NCBI GenBank assembly: GCA_001642005.1
Contig: LWCA01000150.1
Coordinates: forward strand, 1-47,105
Length of the DNA: 47,105 bases
Direction of reading: 5' to 3'
From: Intoshia linei
Taxonomy: Eukaryota; Orthonectida; Rhopaluridae
The notes under the pieces are model-generated. The model searched no databases. It worked only from the letters and a program-made list of their open reading frames with translations, and was not told the DNA's origin. Shown here one piece after another: positions 12,155 through 24,089 of the stretch. The translations under genes and the position numbers were made by a program. Position 1 is the first letter of the stretch. Each line of letters opens with the position of its first letter.

Positions 12155-12537
12155 TAATTTTAATTTAGTATTGACCTATTCATTACAAGGATTAGAATGA
12201 TATATTATATTACATTTTTACAGTTCGTTAAACTCATATTATATATACGTGAAAAGTGTATATTTTGACCAAAAAAAAGTTTTATATGGATGTATAAATA
12301 ATGTATAAATATGTAAAATCTGAGTTAAAAAAATTTTCGTCAATTTATAAATTATTTTGAGTTGGCTTTTCTATTCTATAATTTTTATTTTATTTTTGTC
12401 ATCAGAAATCATTAAAATCATTGACCACTTCATTAAAATGACCATTCAAACAGGTATTTTTTGAGATAACTTAATAAAATTTAAAAATATTGAAGGTTCT
12501 ACATGTATTCATTAGTTATCTTTTACAATTAATTGGT
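12155..12537. other. Intergenic region 3' of WD40 gene
   Basis: AT-rich sequence following the predicted WD40 stop. No coding exon or repeat recognised, and no poly(A) signal can be singled out because AATAAA-like strings are everywhere. Confidence 0.5.
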
Positions 12538-12845
12538 CGGTTGTTCAGATTAGCCGCCATAGAAAAATTTTATTTAAAAATATTGAAGTAAGACAAATCA
12601 AATCGTTGGAATATTGTTATGTTTTATTAAAATTTTATATTAATCATATTAATATAAATACATATTAATGTTTTATAGAGATCCACCACAAAAAATCTCA
12701 AAATTTCATATTATTTTAAATTAGTAATGCAAAAAAAATTAATTTGGGTATTGATGTAAATATCTAGAATTTTAAAAGTGGAATAACTTTTGAAGACGAT
12801 CTCGAAAGAAAAATCTAAAAAAAACAACCGCCTATCTGAACAGAG
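12538..12845. repeat. Inverted-repeat MITE
   Basis: TTGTTCAGATTAGCCGCCAT near 12541 is nearly the reverse complement of AACCGCCTATCTGAACAGAG near 12827. Together they form terminal inverted repeats of about 20 bp around an AT-rich core of roughly 270 bp. The superfamily was not determined. Confidence 0.65.
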
Positions 12846-13014
12846 AGGATTATAATAATATTTTTTTATGTTAGATTTTTTAGTGTTGCACCATGTTTTA
12901 TTATTAAAGTCTAATAATAATTATTATATCTTTATTATTTTTAATGAATAGATATATTATAAATTATAATATATCTGTATTATTACATACTTACATCTTA
13001 AACTTATACCATAC

Positions 13015-13275
13015 ATCTTAAAAACCCCCTTGAAAGTTAGGTTCAAAAAAAAATCTTAAAAAACCCCTTGAAAGTATGGTTCAAAAAAATCTTAAAAACC
13101 ACCTTGAAAGTTCTATTCAAAATAATTCCTAAAAACCCCTCTTGAAAGTTCTGTTCAAAAAAATTCCTAAAAACCATTCAAAAGTTTAGTCAAAAAAAAA
13201 TTTCTAAGAAACGCCCCTAAAATTTGGTTCAAAAAAAAATGCAAAAAAACCACCCCTTAAGTTTAGTTCAAAAAA
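13015..13275. repeat. Minisatellite, units of about 40 bp
   Basis: At least six degenerate head-to-tail units of the form TTAAAAACCCCTTGAAAG..TTGGTTCAAAAAAA. Divergence between neighbours is moderate. The same unit in the opposite orientation occurs at 44790-45090 and around 45290-45360. Confidence 0.8.
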
Positions 13276-14139
13276 ATTTATTAAACCTAAAATTAAAATA
13301 TAAATGAAATTTGATGAAATACACATTCTACGACTTGCCCGTGGAATGTGTACATTTCACAGTTGTACACATTCTATGCAACATATATATTTGAATTACC
13401 AGTCCTGAGTGCCATCTGAGTTGCTTTGGTATAATAGCTTCCGGTACTAGCCATTGTTAATGTAGACTTGTGTCTGTAAAATTTTTTTTAAAGTTTAACT
13501 CTATCTCGCCATTCCAAATAAATCTCCCGCTACCCACTTTTGAGAGCAGTGCACTTTAGTATCTGTAATGTATTGTTGTTACTTATCTGATGTAATCAAT
13601 ATTTTTAATTTTTTTATTTAGATAAACCAAATAGCAAAACCTAAAACGCCAGATATAATAAAAATGGAAAAGGTAAAATTATCATTATTTTACTATTTTA
13701 TAGGGTTCCAAGACATTTAATTTAATTTTAAATTGGACATAAAAATACAAAATCGTGTATGGGATCTATAAGTAAAGTTTTAAAAAAATTTAGAAATCTT
13801 TTCATGTTTATGCTATATGCACTATGCATATTATAATAATTATTTATAGTTAACGGTTCACGTAATTAATGTATTGTTCAATTCTTTAGTTGGTGACGTA
13901 ACAGAATTATACAGAATATTGTATAGTTTATTAAACATTTTCATGATAAATACGTTTATTACTACGTTAAAATGCATCAATTTTTAAAATTATATTCATT
14001 AATTTACCGTTTATCGGTTAATTTTTCTTTATTTATTCTTTGTTTTTATCATAATCTAATTTGACTTAATATAAAAATATTTTATTAAAACTAAATTTTT
14101 TAAATTGGATTGGATTTTAAAATTTTTTTTTATATATAT
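13276..14139. other. Intergenic region
   Basis: Mostly AT-rich. A slightly GC-richer patch at 13370-13560 (TGCCATCTGAGTTGCTTTGG) has no supported coding frame. TTCTACGACTTGCCCGTGGA near 13327 is unexplained. Confidence 0.4.
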
Positions 14140-14386
14140 CAGGGGTACTCAACATTTGGTACACAACTATCCAAGATACATGTGATCGAAAGATTGTTTC
14201 TTCCTGGATTAAAGTTTTATCCTAACATCAGTTAGGATATATATATTTGTTAAGAAATTGGCGTACTACTTTTGTATGAATAAATGTAAGTTAAATTTTT
14301 TAGAGAAGGATAAAACATTTAAAATTATTAAAAATATTAGGCGGACCAATTAAAATTTCAAAGGGGCCACAGGTTGAGAATCACTG
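14140..14386. repeat. hAT-type MITE
   Basis: The left end CAGGGGTACTCAAC and the right end GGTTGAGAATCACTG form hAT-like terminal repeats, with GGGGCCACA and GGCGGACC subterminal patches. The flanks ATATATAT and ATATATCA match at 6 of 8 positions within an AT repeat. Confidence 0.7.
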
Positions 14387-15171
14387 ATATATCATCAGGA
14401 TCAATTGATTTACTTTTTTAAAAATTGTTCAGTTTTGGTACTCTTTAGAGACTTTTTGAAAACTATTTTGGCATCGCCATCGTATAAAATAAACATGAGC
14501 TAGAGTTAAAATAAATTAAACAAATATTACAACTAATTAGATTAATTCACCTAAAAAAATTTGACATTAAAAAAGTTGCCCGAGACAATATCCTTTTATA
14601 TATGTTTATTTTTTTTTGTACTAATATTATTTTTGATTATTTTTAAAAAATTAAAAATTTGACTCCAACCGCATTGATTACTTGTATGGCATACATTGTA
14701 TGTGTCACATGACATGGTAAATATTTAAAGGGAAACGTTATCGTGATATCCCTAAATAGTGGTAAATAAATATGTAATTTAAATGAAACATTGATAATAA
14801 TTACACATACAAATATAGAAAAGTGAAATTAAGAAAGTGGCTACGATAATGGTTAAAACAAAAAAGACGTTCAAAAATGTTCAAAATGAAAACTCAGTAA
14901 AACTATTAATTATAATAATTTAGTTATTTTAGATTTTTAATAATAAATTGCCAAGTATTAGAGCAATAATTATGAAATAGTATTTGTGATATATTTGAAA
15001 TGATAATTTAATTAATTAATAAATGTTATATATAAAGTTATTTTTTTCTATTTCGATTGTAAAATCGATTTTCTGGAGTAGTGGATCTCAAAAGATGTGT
15101 CGTAAATAGTATTATAACTTAAAAATAATGATTTTAAAATCTCTTAAAGTTATAAATAGTAAATTATAATG

Positions 15172-15235
15172 TACAGTGGAATCCGCTTATAAGAGACACC
15201 GGTTATAAGAGATGTCCGGATATAAGGGACAAAAA
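15172..15235 (+). repeat. Solo pogo/Tigger-like element end
   Basis: TACAGTGGAATCCGCTTATA followed by repeated TTATAAGAGA and ATATAAGGGACA motifs resembles the TA-flanked CAGTGGAACC termini of pogo/Tigger elements. No matching right end was found nearby. Reverse-oriented ends of the same kind occur near 21479 and 31848. Confidence 0.5.
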
Positions 15236-15417
15236 GCTAGGAACGGAATCAAACGCTTGTTTTGTATATAAATCACAGATAGCTTATAGTGGACAGTATA
15301 TAACAGTATACAAAAGTGCGTTAAAATTTTACAGCCAAATAAATATTTTTATGATTGTGCGTTTCTATGAATAATTGTTATAGTAATATACAAATAGTTA
15401 CACTAAAAATTAATATA

Positions 15418-15588
15418 CAGAATGTTTCGATTATGAATAATGTACAACGTAAAATTTTAGTTTATTTGGAGTTAAATGTAGAGTCAAAATTACATATCTA
15501 TGATTGCAAAAAATATTTTTGGCTTAAAATTGTTTCTAAATAAACTAAAATTTAACGTGGTACATTATTCATAATCGAAACATTACTG
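15418..15588. repeat. Palindromic MITE flanked by TA
   Basis: The left arm CAGAATGTTTCGATTATGAA is inverted on the right as TTCATAATCGAAACATTACTG, with TA on both sides. Inside the arms lies the same TTTTAGTTTATTTGG core seen in the MITEs at 1312 and 31384, although the outermost sequence differs. Mariner-like by its TA target. Confidence 0.8.
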
Positions 15589-15874
15589 TATCATGTAAAT
15601 TGCAATAATAAAATTCAATTTTTTATTTTACTTTTATTTTTAGTAAAATAAATAATGAAACATGTAAATAGAAATCCACAATCGTGCAGAGCTTTTGTAA
15701 TTGATCATGATGATAAAATCTAGATTCTAAAATAAATTACATTTTATTAATAACTTTAAAATGTGAATTTAATAATCACAGATATGATAAACTAAATGAA
15801 AAATGTATGATTTATTTAACGAAACAAATTATATTAACAATGTGTAAATTTAAATAAATTGAAGAATTTATTTT

Positions 15875-18800
15875 TCATATATCAGTAGATCGTTTAAAAG
15901 GAAATTTATTATTTTGAGAAACTGAGAGAATATTATTTTGAACCATAGAATTCAATGAAGTAAAAACATTTGAATTTTTAAGATAATTGACATTATCGTT
16001 AAAATTTTGCAGTTCCTGGGTATATATTGAATTGAACAAATTATTATTAATAGCATCTCTTTCTTTGGCATAATCATCAAACTTTACAAAGGCAGTATCT
16101 TTTTCAACAGAATGCTTACGAATATGAGTAAATAATTCGTTTGGATCTAAAAAAGTGTCAGTGCATCGATTACCATAAGCATTAACCCATGAACAGTAAT
16201 ATTGACAAGTTTCATTTTTAGAAATTTGTTTCGCAGAATCCGTATATGACATTGAAGCATTAGGATTTGAGTTGATTTTATTTTCTGATTGTTCATTCCA
16301 ATTTGGAAGAAATTGAGGTTTTTGGTTAACGTCCATGATTCTGTTGGTATTTAAATTTTTAATACTTTCCAAATAAATTTTAAAAAATTGATTTGAATTT
16401 GAATTTGAACTTAAATTTAAATTTGGTGTATTTTTGCTGAAATTGTATTTTTGTTCATCTGTAGACATTTTTCTCAATTCATTAATATTGCAATTACTAC
16501 CATTTTCATTATATACATTAGCGTCATCATTCATGATATAATTTGGTTTTAACGATTCAAGTTTTGTGTTGTAAATATTGACAAAGTTGTACAATTCTTG
16601 TTGTAATTTTGAAGCCAATGGTTTATATATAGGGTTTAATTTTGCTAATGCCATATAATGCGAAGTACAAATTGCCAAATTTGAATAAGTTTCATTCAAT
16701 TTTTGTTCAGCGTTATTCCAAAATTTTGAATCACCATCATGCTTTTTTGTAAATTGAGAAAAATTTAATTTTTCAATTTGAGATTGAGATTGAGCTTGGG
16801 GGTAAATTTCAACATTTTTAGCTTTGTTAATTTCACTAAAAAATAATCTATTGTAAACATTAGAGTTTGATAATCCTTGGGATCCAGAATAATTTGAAAA
16901 GTTTTTTAATATGTTTACATATTCTCTATTTTGATTATATTTTTTGAAAAAGTCATAGTTATCTTCACTTAATTTGTTGGTTGACTTTTTTTTTGAATCT
17001 TCAATTTTTAATATTTTACTCATTGGTTCAACTTCATTTAAATTTGCTTCGCGTTTTAAGTATTTACCGTTTTGTTTATCTAGATTTGATGAATATTTAT
17101 CCATTTCTTTATCTATATCAATTTTAACATGTTTTTCAACATTTTCAATTTTTTTTATTGGTCGGTTTGAATTCAATTTTTCTACTGTCAATTTTCCATT
17201 ATTTTTTTTATTTTTTCCAATACTTTGAATTGCCTGCTCTAGTAGACTTATGTGGCATTCTTTGGTAACCTAAAAATTAGATAAATTAAAATTAAGGATA
17301 TTAATATGCAAAATAATTTTAAGAAATAGTTTTGTAAAAATAAAATTAAAGATTAAGAAAATGGTATATGACCTACTTTTAATGGGGACCTAGTAAATTA
17401 AATATAATTTAATTTTTAGTTTTTTATCTAAACTACGGTCCCAGATGGCTTTCCCGGTATATATATCAAAGTTTTAAATAAAACAACACAGTCGAATATA
17501 TTTATATATATTACGATGATATTGAAAAGTGTTTTTAATAGTTTTTATTATGGTTTTGTTTTGGCGTTTAAAAAAGCAAATAAATGTAGAAACTTTATCT
17601 AACGTTTTGAAAATTATAGCAGAAACCTGAAGATAGTCATAATACAACCAAAATTTTATATATCCTAAATATACAAATAAAATAAATGATTCTATGAATT
17701 TTAACATAAAATATATTATTATTAATACAAAATAACAATCAGTGTATTTTAATTTTCATTTTAATAATTAAATTTAATTTTAAATTAATCTTCTTATATT
17801 GGTTCAAAACAAGAAAAAGTTTAATAAACGCTGCTTTAGATCATAAGATTATAATTTTATCCAAAGTAAAATAAATTTAAATGGATTGAATAAGCGACAC
17901 ATTAATTATAATTGTAAATATCATAATGGTTACATTTTACATTTAAATATTAAATTAAAATAATTTATTAAAAACATTTTACGTAGGACTATAAATTTAC
18001 CACGAAAATACCTCCCAAAGATACTTAAAATGATTGATCAATAGCTATGAAAAAACTAAATTTTAATTACTACCATTCTCAAAATTAATCTTACTAAAGT
18101 TTAATAGTTAAATGATAGCTTATTGAACTCAATATAAATGTATATTCATGAATAACACAGTTAATGTCCCATGATTATAACGGTATATTTCTATTTATTA
18201 AATACAATTAAAAAGACAATAATTCATCGTAATCACCGTAAATTATTAATGACACCTATATAATGTATGCTAATTCTTTACATTTTAATGTATTTGCTAT
18301 TCATACTTAATCAACTTTAATGTTTGATAAAAGTAGGATGTGGTATATAACATGGATGAGAAACCTATGGCCCGCGAACTGATTTTATCCGACCCGCATA
18401 ATTATTTTTAAATTTTTTTTCATATTTATAGATTTTATTTTTTTATTAGATCCACTGTCTTTTTACTAAATACTATCAGTGGTTAGTTAATTTTTAAATT
18501 AGAAAGTGTCTGGTCCGTCAAATTATTAGAATCTACAATAAAAAAAATGAAATTAATTTTCAGAATTTATCATATATCATAACATGGCCCCTTAACATTA
18601 TAAGATTTCCTACCTCTGCTATAAAATTGTACAATATACCCATAAACTGTATACATGAATTAAGACATGATGACATTGTGTTATATAAACACTGAAATAA
18701 AGAAATAAACTTTAAATTTAAACTTTAAACGCCCAATAATATTGTATAATATACATTGAAATTGTACTGTTTAAAATTAAATTTAGAAAATATAATAATA

Positions 18801-19956
18801 TAATAATATATTTAGCTTTTAAATAATATTTAAAATTACAGTTTTATCTGCTGAATCAGGATTGATGTACATGGATTGCTCGCTCATAACGAAACTTAAT
18901 CTAAAATGATTTTATAAAATGAAAACTAAATTTGAGGTAAAACACATTAAATCGGAAAATGTACATTTTTGTAATGTCAAATTTGATTAACGCATATTAT
19001 TGTTAAATATAATAAATTAATATTGTATGCTACTAAATTGCATGAAATTAGAATTATAAATAACCAAATAAATCAGACTCAATTCAAGACATTTGAATTT
19101 AGATAAAATTGTGGATTGATACGACTAAAATCAAGACAATGTGTCGTTTTTTTAAAACATTGTATAACATGCATTATACATGGTATTAATATATATTGAA
19201 TCATTAAAATAAATAATCAAACTTGAAAAAAGGTAACCTGTTGTACGAATATAAAATATTGAAACTTTGAAAATTTGAAATTTTTATCAATCCGAATATA
19301 GAATAAAACAAAACAAATGAAATAATTTTACATTTGTCAAAATAACAAACAGTACTATGAATATGACAAAAATGAATTAAATGTTACAATCAAGACATTG
19401 ACTAAAGTTTTTTGCGCAAAACTGTCAACATAATCTTGAAAATAATTTATTATAAGTCAAAAACGTCCAATATGAATCAAATTTTTATTTTTTGTTGATT
19501 AGTTGTCTTTTAACTGTCAATCAGAAATTACTTAAAATAGTAGTGGGTTAAATTGCTAATGCCTGTCAATCATTTCCATGTTGGAATATGAATTATAAAT
19601 AATTAGTGTATCCTTTTGCCATCCATTATTATTTATTGCTGTTGTGTAGACTGGATATATCATTACAAAATTTAAAATTCAATATCTTTTAGTAGTATTA
19701 ACACTAAATAATTACACTCAATTTTGATCCATTTTTACTCTTTGCACATGTCTATAAAAATTGATCTATTTAGTATAATGTAGTCGCAAGTTATTAGACA
19801 ATTTAATTCTAATCATACCTCTTGAGTATTTTCAAATTTACATGGCTTCGTTTTAAAACAATTTATAGTTTTGACAACTTGACGCTTAAATACACGCGAG
19901 ATTAGTCGGGATATCAAACATTTTACATTATTCATATTTAATAACAGCTTGCACAT
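15875..19956 (-). CDS. NET-family (Noc/Elbow/ZNF703/TLP-1-like) zinc finger protein
   Basis: Two-exon model: exon 1 at 19956-19819 (ATG, GTATGA donor, phase 0) and exon 2 at 17269-15875 (phase 0, stop), about 510 residues. Exon 2 opens VTKECHISLLEQAIQSIGKN, which matches the position and pattern of the NET motif SPLALLAQTCSQIG. A single C2H2 finger lies near residues 398-425: CSWVNAYGNRC, then FLDPNELFTHIRKH, like the NET finger C-N-W..C..F..EL..H-x3-H. The spacing is C-x9-C here against the usual x8 as I remember it. The rest is Asn/Ser-rich and low complexity. Family members are nuclear corepressor-binding transcriptional repressors in appendage and eye development; that role is inferred. 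Exon 1 is supported only by its open frame, in-frame ATG and phase. A hAT-type element lies in the 2549-nt intron. Confidence 0.65.
18351..18618. repeat. hAT-type MITE in NET-gene intron
   Basis: The left end CATGGATGAGAAACC and the right end GGAAATC-type repeat ending CCTACCTCTG are degenerate hAT termini. The subterminal patches are TGGCCCGCGAACTG and CATGGCCCC. The flanks GTATATAA and CTATAAAA match at 6 of 8 positions. Confidence 0.55.
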
Positions 19957-20515
19957 TTATGAAATATATATACATTTTTTTGAAATTTTTTTAATTTTCA
20001 ACTATAAACATTTCATTAATAATTTATTTTAAAATTAATAAAGAAATTAAAATTAATAATGAAATTAAATTAATGTAATATTTAATTATTTTGTTTGGTT
20101 TAATTTATTATTTATTACAATAAAATAAATATTTAATAATTTTCTAGCATAGTTTTTACAGATATTTACAAGTTAATATTATGCTCATTTATGAAATTAT
20201 GAAATTTAACAATCAATCGGGTTGGGAAGTACAGGTTTAAATGAATTACATTAGTCCATATAAAAAAAATAAAAAAAATTTAATTTATTTATTTTATTTT
20301 TTTTAAATTTTATTAATTGTTTAATCATTAGAGTAAGGTCGGAAACCAGCGGCCAGTGGCCAATAAGAAAATATTTTAAATTATCGACCGATAAAAACAT
20401 AGTAAAGCTTTGGAAACGCAAAAATAATTAAATATTTGATTCTTATATTAAATTTTAAATTAAAATGAAAATTATATGATACTAATTGATAATACAAATA
20501 ATTGATTGTCTAAGA
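19957..20515. other. Upstream region of the NET-like gene
   Basis: Very AT-rich. This should hold the promoter of the minus-strand gene, but no TATA box or initiator can be distinguished against the background. A small GC patch at 20335-20365 (GGAAACCAGCGGCCAGTGGC) is probably a transposon remnant. Confidence 0.35.
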
Positions 20516-21240
20516 CAGAGGTTCACAAACTTTTTCCACCATGGAACACTTGTCACACAAAAAATATGTGTGTGGACCACATAATTTTTTTAAAAAATCC
20601 TCTTAAACCTGAACACGTCACTAAGGTAATATTTTGATTTTTTTTATTATATATTCCTCCTTAAATGGAAAATTTTACATTAATTTTGACAAGGTAGCTT
20701 CAATGGCGTAATTAAAAAAATTCTTAATTTCAAACATACTTATTCCAAACTACCAGTGCCGTATGCGAGATCCTTCCACCAAGGGATTTCGACGAAATTT
20801 TTTTTAAAATGGAGGCTTTAATTTATTAAATTGTGCATTAAAAAAATTTGAGTGTTAAATTTAAAATGTCAACTCAAGACTCTTAGAAAGGTGGATAGGG
20901 TTTTATGACATTATAATTCGTTTCCAAAAATTTTTTAATGGGCTATTTTTCATTTTTGAAGTGGCGACGGGCTTGCTAGGTTCGATTCCAGAAACTACAA
21001 TCGAACTAAGTTAAATCGTTACATAGATTAAATTTAACGCATGTGAAAATTATTCACGTTATTCAGTAAATTTTCACTTTATGTTTGATTAAATGATGTT
21101 TACGTTCACTAATAATAATAAATAATCGATACAATTCTAATGTAGTATTATTATTGTTAAAAAAAGGTTATCTTCTTGTTATTTAAAATTTTTCTTCTGG
21201 ACCACCTATAATTTCCTGTGGACCACTTTGGGAACCACTG
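20516..21240. mobile_element. hAT-type MITE, 725 bp
   Basis: The left end CAGAGGTTCACAAAC and the right end TTTGGGAACCACTG are hAT terminal repeats, with mirrored GTGGACCACA and TGTGGACCAC subterminal motifs. The flanks GTCTAAGA (20508-20515) and GTATAAGA (21241-21248) match at 7 of 8, giving a convincing 8-bp target duplication. Inside, 20866-21000 resembles a different element found at 31545 and 37690, so this is a nested or composite element. Confidence 0.8.
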
Positions 21241-21399
21241 GTATAAGATATTATTAAAGTAAATTTTTGTATATTGATAGGTTGATAAAAGATTAATTAT
21301 TTTATATGACATAGTTACCCATGAATTTAGACACTTTATCATGATGAACATTTAGATTTTAATGTTTATGTCAAAAAAATTTACGGCCAATAACGGAAT

Positions 21400-21480
21400 A
21401 TTTATATGAAAAATGCTAAAGATGAAGTTGTTTTGAATACTAATTAACGGAATCAACCAATATTGGAGGTTCCACTGTAC
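21400..21480 (-). repeat. Solo pogo/Tigger-like element end (reverse)
   Basis: CCAATATTGGAGGTTCCACT followed by GTA, read in reverse, gives TACAGTGGAACCTCC, a typical pogo/Tigger terminus with a TA target. The opposite terminus was not located. Confidence 0.5.
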
Positions 21481-22246
21481 TAGCACTGCTTCTCTTAAAT
21501 TAAAATTGAAATGTATTATGCGCAAATTTTTAAAAACGGGGCCCATTTATCTTTTTGATATAAAAAAGTGGCCCACGAGATGCAAAAGGTTGCCCCTGCA
21601 TTAGACTCTAATGATTAGAGTATACATGGGAGGTAATTTAGACATGAATACATTGGTGAAAAAAATAAAATTTAGATTTTTAAAGTGTATTACAGTTATT
21701 ATTTATTTGTAGTTTCAGTTAGGACAAAAGTGACAATTTTAAATTTTATTTATATGAAAGATTTTATGAAAATTTTATTTGCATTAAATTACACCTTGGA
21801 ATCTTATGATCTATTAAACCCTTCAATCAAAAGTTCAAATATTGAAAATAATATTTATATTATTCTTTTAACAATAATTTCATCACACTAAAGCTGTTCT
21901 GCTGTCAAAAAATGTCTAATTTATATTCAGAGTATGTCAGTTTTAAGCTTTGGTTGTATTATATGCATGTAAATTTTTTATATATGTTTCCCTTATTTGC
22001 GATAATTATAATAATGTCATTAAACTATTTCTAAAATTTGACATAACTAAATATACTTTTCAAAATTATGTATATATTTAAATAATGAAACTGTCAGTTT
22101 CTTGGTTAAGTTTTAGTCAGGCATTAAATAATATTCAAATTATTGTTTCAAAATAAAAAAAATTATATTATAATACATATTTACATAGTACAACATTTAT
22201 CGAAGAATTTTAATACAGATTAACTAAATACATATTTTTTTGTAGA
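21481..22246. other. Intergenic region, no gene identified
   Basis: Holds a transposon-like GC patch at 21535-21600 (GGGGCCCATTT, GGCCCACGAG). An open frame on the plus strand at 21685-21891 has no recognised similarity and reads as AT-driven. Nothing else supported. Confidence 0.35.
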
Positions 22247-22326
22247 ATTTTCTCGTGATTCGAGTGATGTGGATCGCTTCATCAAGTTAGAGCGACGCGC
22301 CGGGATAAAATATAATAAGAACTATT
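22247..22326. other. GC-rich islet, possible orphan coding exon
   Basis: A block of about 60 bp (22255-22312) is far richer in G+C than the surrounding kilobases. On plus, an acceptor TTTTTTGTAG at 22246 opens a frame containing DSSDVDRFIKLERRAGIKY and ending at TAA. On minus, it is also open from LMKRSTSLESRENSTKK to a GTATTT donor. I cannot tell which strand is coding, if either, and recognise no family. A structured RNA is another option, but I could not fold a tRNA. Confidence 0.35.
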
Positions 22327-23869
22327 AATATTTATTAATTATTACATGAAAGTTGTCTTCATTTTTATTTTAAATTTATTTTTTTTATGTTTTTTTATAT
22401 ATATTTCCATAAAATATTTACATTATTTATATAGCTTAATGGGTCTATTTTATATTACGTAATATAAATCATTAAGTTTAAATACACAAACTACACAGAG
22501 TAAGACAAAACTTAAATAATTTTTTAAATTGAATAAAAGATTTCATAAAATTAATATTAACGACAACTTTATTCATTTATATTAAAAAAGAATCAATTCT
22601 TATCGGTTAATTTTATTTGCCTTATAGCCAACAAAGACTTTGTGAAAGTCAATCTAACTCATCACATTAATTTGGACTATTCTTCATGGAATTGTTTATG
22701 GATTTTAATACAATTAATTTGGTTAAAATGTTTCTTTTAGTGTTTTAGTGTGTTATTATGAAATAATAAATAATAATAAAAATGGTTAATTTTTTTTCAA
22801 TATTAGTTTTGTCAAAATGTCTTTCATTCTAAATAAAAATATCCGGGGAGGTCGAAAAAAAATCTGAAATTGTTGAACAGTGTTATTCGTTATTTATTTC
22901 ATATATTTTTCTTTATTTATTAACATATATTGAATTTGTAAATAAATTAGTTTTATGTTAGTTATGTTATATAACTTATACTAGCTTGATAAACTATTTT
23001 CTCTAAAACTAAAACTATTTTGAAAAGCTTTCGAATATATTATATACAAAGAGCATTAACATAAATCGAAACCTAAAAAACTGTACCAAGAAAGATTCTT
23101 TGATTTCACTGCGTTCCCTTTTTTAATCAATATTACAAACGCTTATACCTATTTTCACTAGTTTAAGAATATTTTAAGGTTAATAGTCAATACATTTACT
23201 ACTTTAATGTATTTGAATGCAGTAAATTCTCATATTGGCAGAATTTATTAAAAAAATATTAAATCATTATTGTCTATTATTAACATAATTCACTCATACT
23301 TATGAGTGATTTTGCTTTTTTCTGGGAGTTGAATAAGATCTGGTTTAATGCTACTTGTTGCATTAATTAAATTTAAATTATTCGAAATTTTTAATTTCAC
23401 TCACGGACCGTAAAAATTTATAAGAGGGCCACATTTTGCCCATATATACGCTAAGACATTGCAATAAAATAGATGAATAAATTAATACAATTAAATGTAT
23501 AATATTTATATAATTTAATTTACCGTTATAACTTTAAAAAAAATTTACCAATAAAAATAATTTTACCGGTAATTTTTATCGATTGTTAACCCTAGTTACA
23601 GCTAATTCATTGTATCTATCCTGGAAATTAGAAGATAAATATAATTTGGTATAACTTGTACGTATTTTTCGAAATATAGCATTAATTTTTAATTATCTTT
23701 AATTGATATGCATGATCTTAATCGAATCATTGATATCTGTTAATATAATCTTGCAGTTTAGGTCTGATAGTAATGATAATCAATTTATTTTTGAATATTT
23801 AATAATAAAAAGATTATATTATATATATAATAATATATTATTAGTATTAATAATATACTATATATATAC

Positions 23870-23941
23870 GAATTCGCAGTCGGCCGCACTTAAATTCGAA
23901 ACGGATCGCAAGTTTGACATGGCAATATACCTAATGTAAAT
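23870..23941. other. GC-rich islet, possible orphan coding exon
   Basis: A second isolated GC-richer block in AT-rich DNA. On plus, after the acceptor ATTCGCAG it reads SAALKFETDRKFDMAIYLM then stop, with an alternative GTAAAT donor just before that stop. The pattern is helical and TPR- or MIT-like, but too short to assign. On minus it reads MSNLRSVSNLSAADCEF up to a GTATAT donor. With the islet at 22247 it could belong to one unassigned gene. Confidence 0.35.
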
Positions 23942-24089
23942 GTACATAGTATATTTATATATTATATGCTTTCTTAATTGACTCAACAAAATTAATATCC
24001 GACCAAATCTGGTTATTTGGAAAATGACGATATAGGATGACACAAAACGGTCATACCAATTCATTATAAATTAATTATATCATATTAAA

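Noticed and set aside
17627-17664. Micro-exon reading YIKFWLYYDYLQ upstream of the NET-gene main exon, reminiscent of HPEYLQ in the family
   Set aside because: It needs an incoming phase-1 exon, while the exon at 19956-19819 ends in phase 0. The resemblance is four residues in a tyrosine-rich AT-driven frame.
15172-21480. One large pogo/Tigger element spanning the two solo ends
   Set aside because: The ends differ in sequence, and the interval contains the NET gene and other elements, so they are unrelated solo ends.
21685-21891. Plus-strand ORF of 68 codons
   Set aside because: Composition and length are as expected by chance in AT-rich DNA; no family features and no matching neighbours with compatible splice phase.
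22247-22326. tRNA gene in the GC-rich islet
   Set aside because: No acceptor stem or cloverleaf could be formed on either strand; the TCGAATC string alone is not enough.
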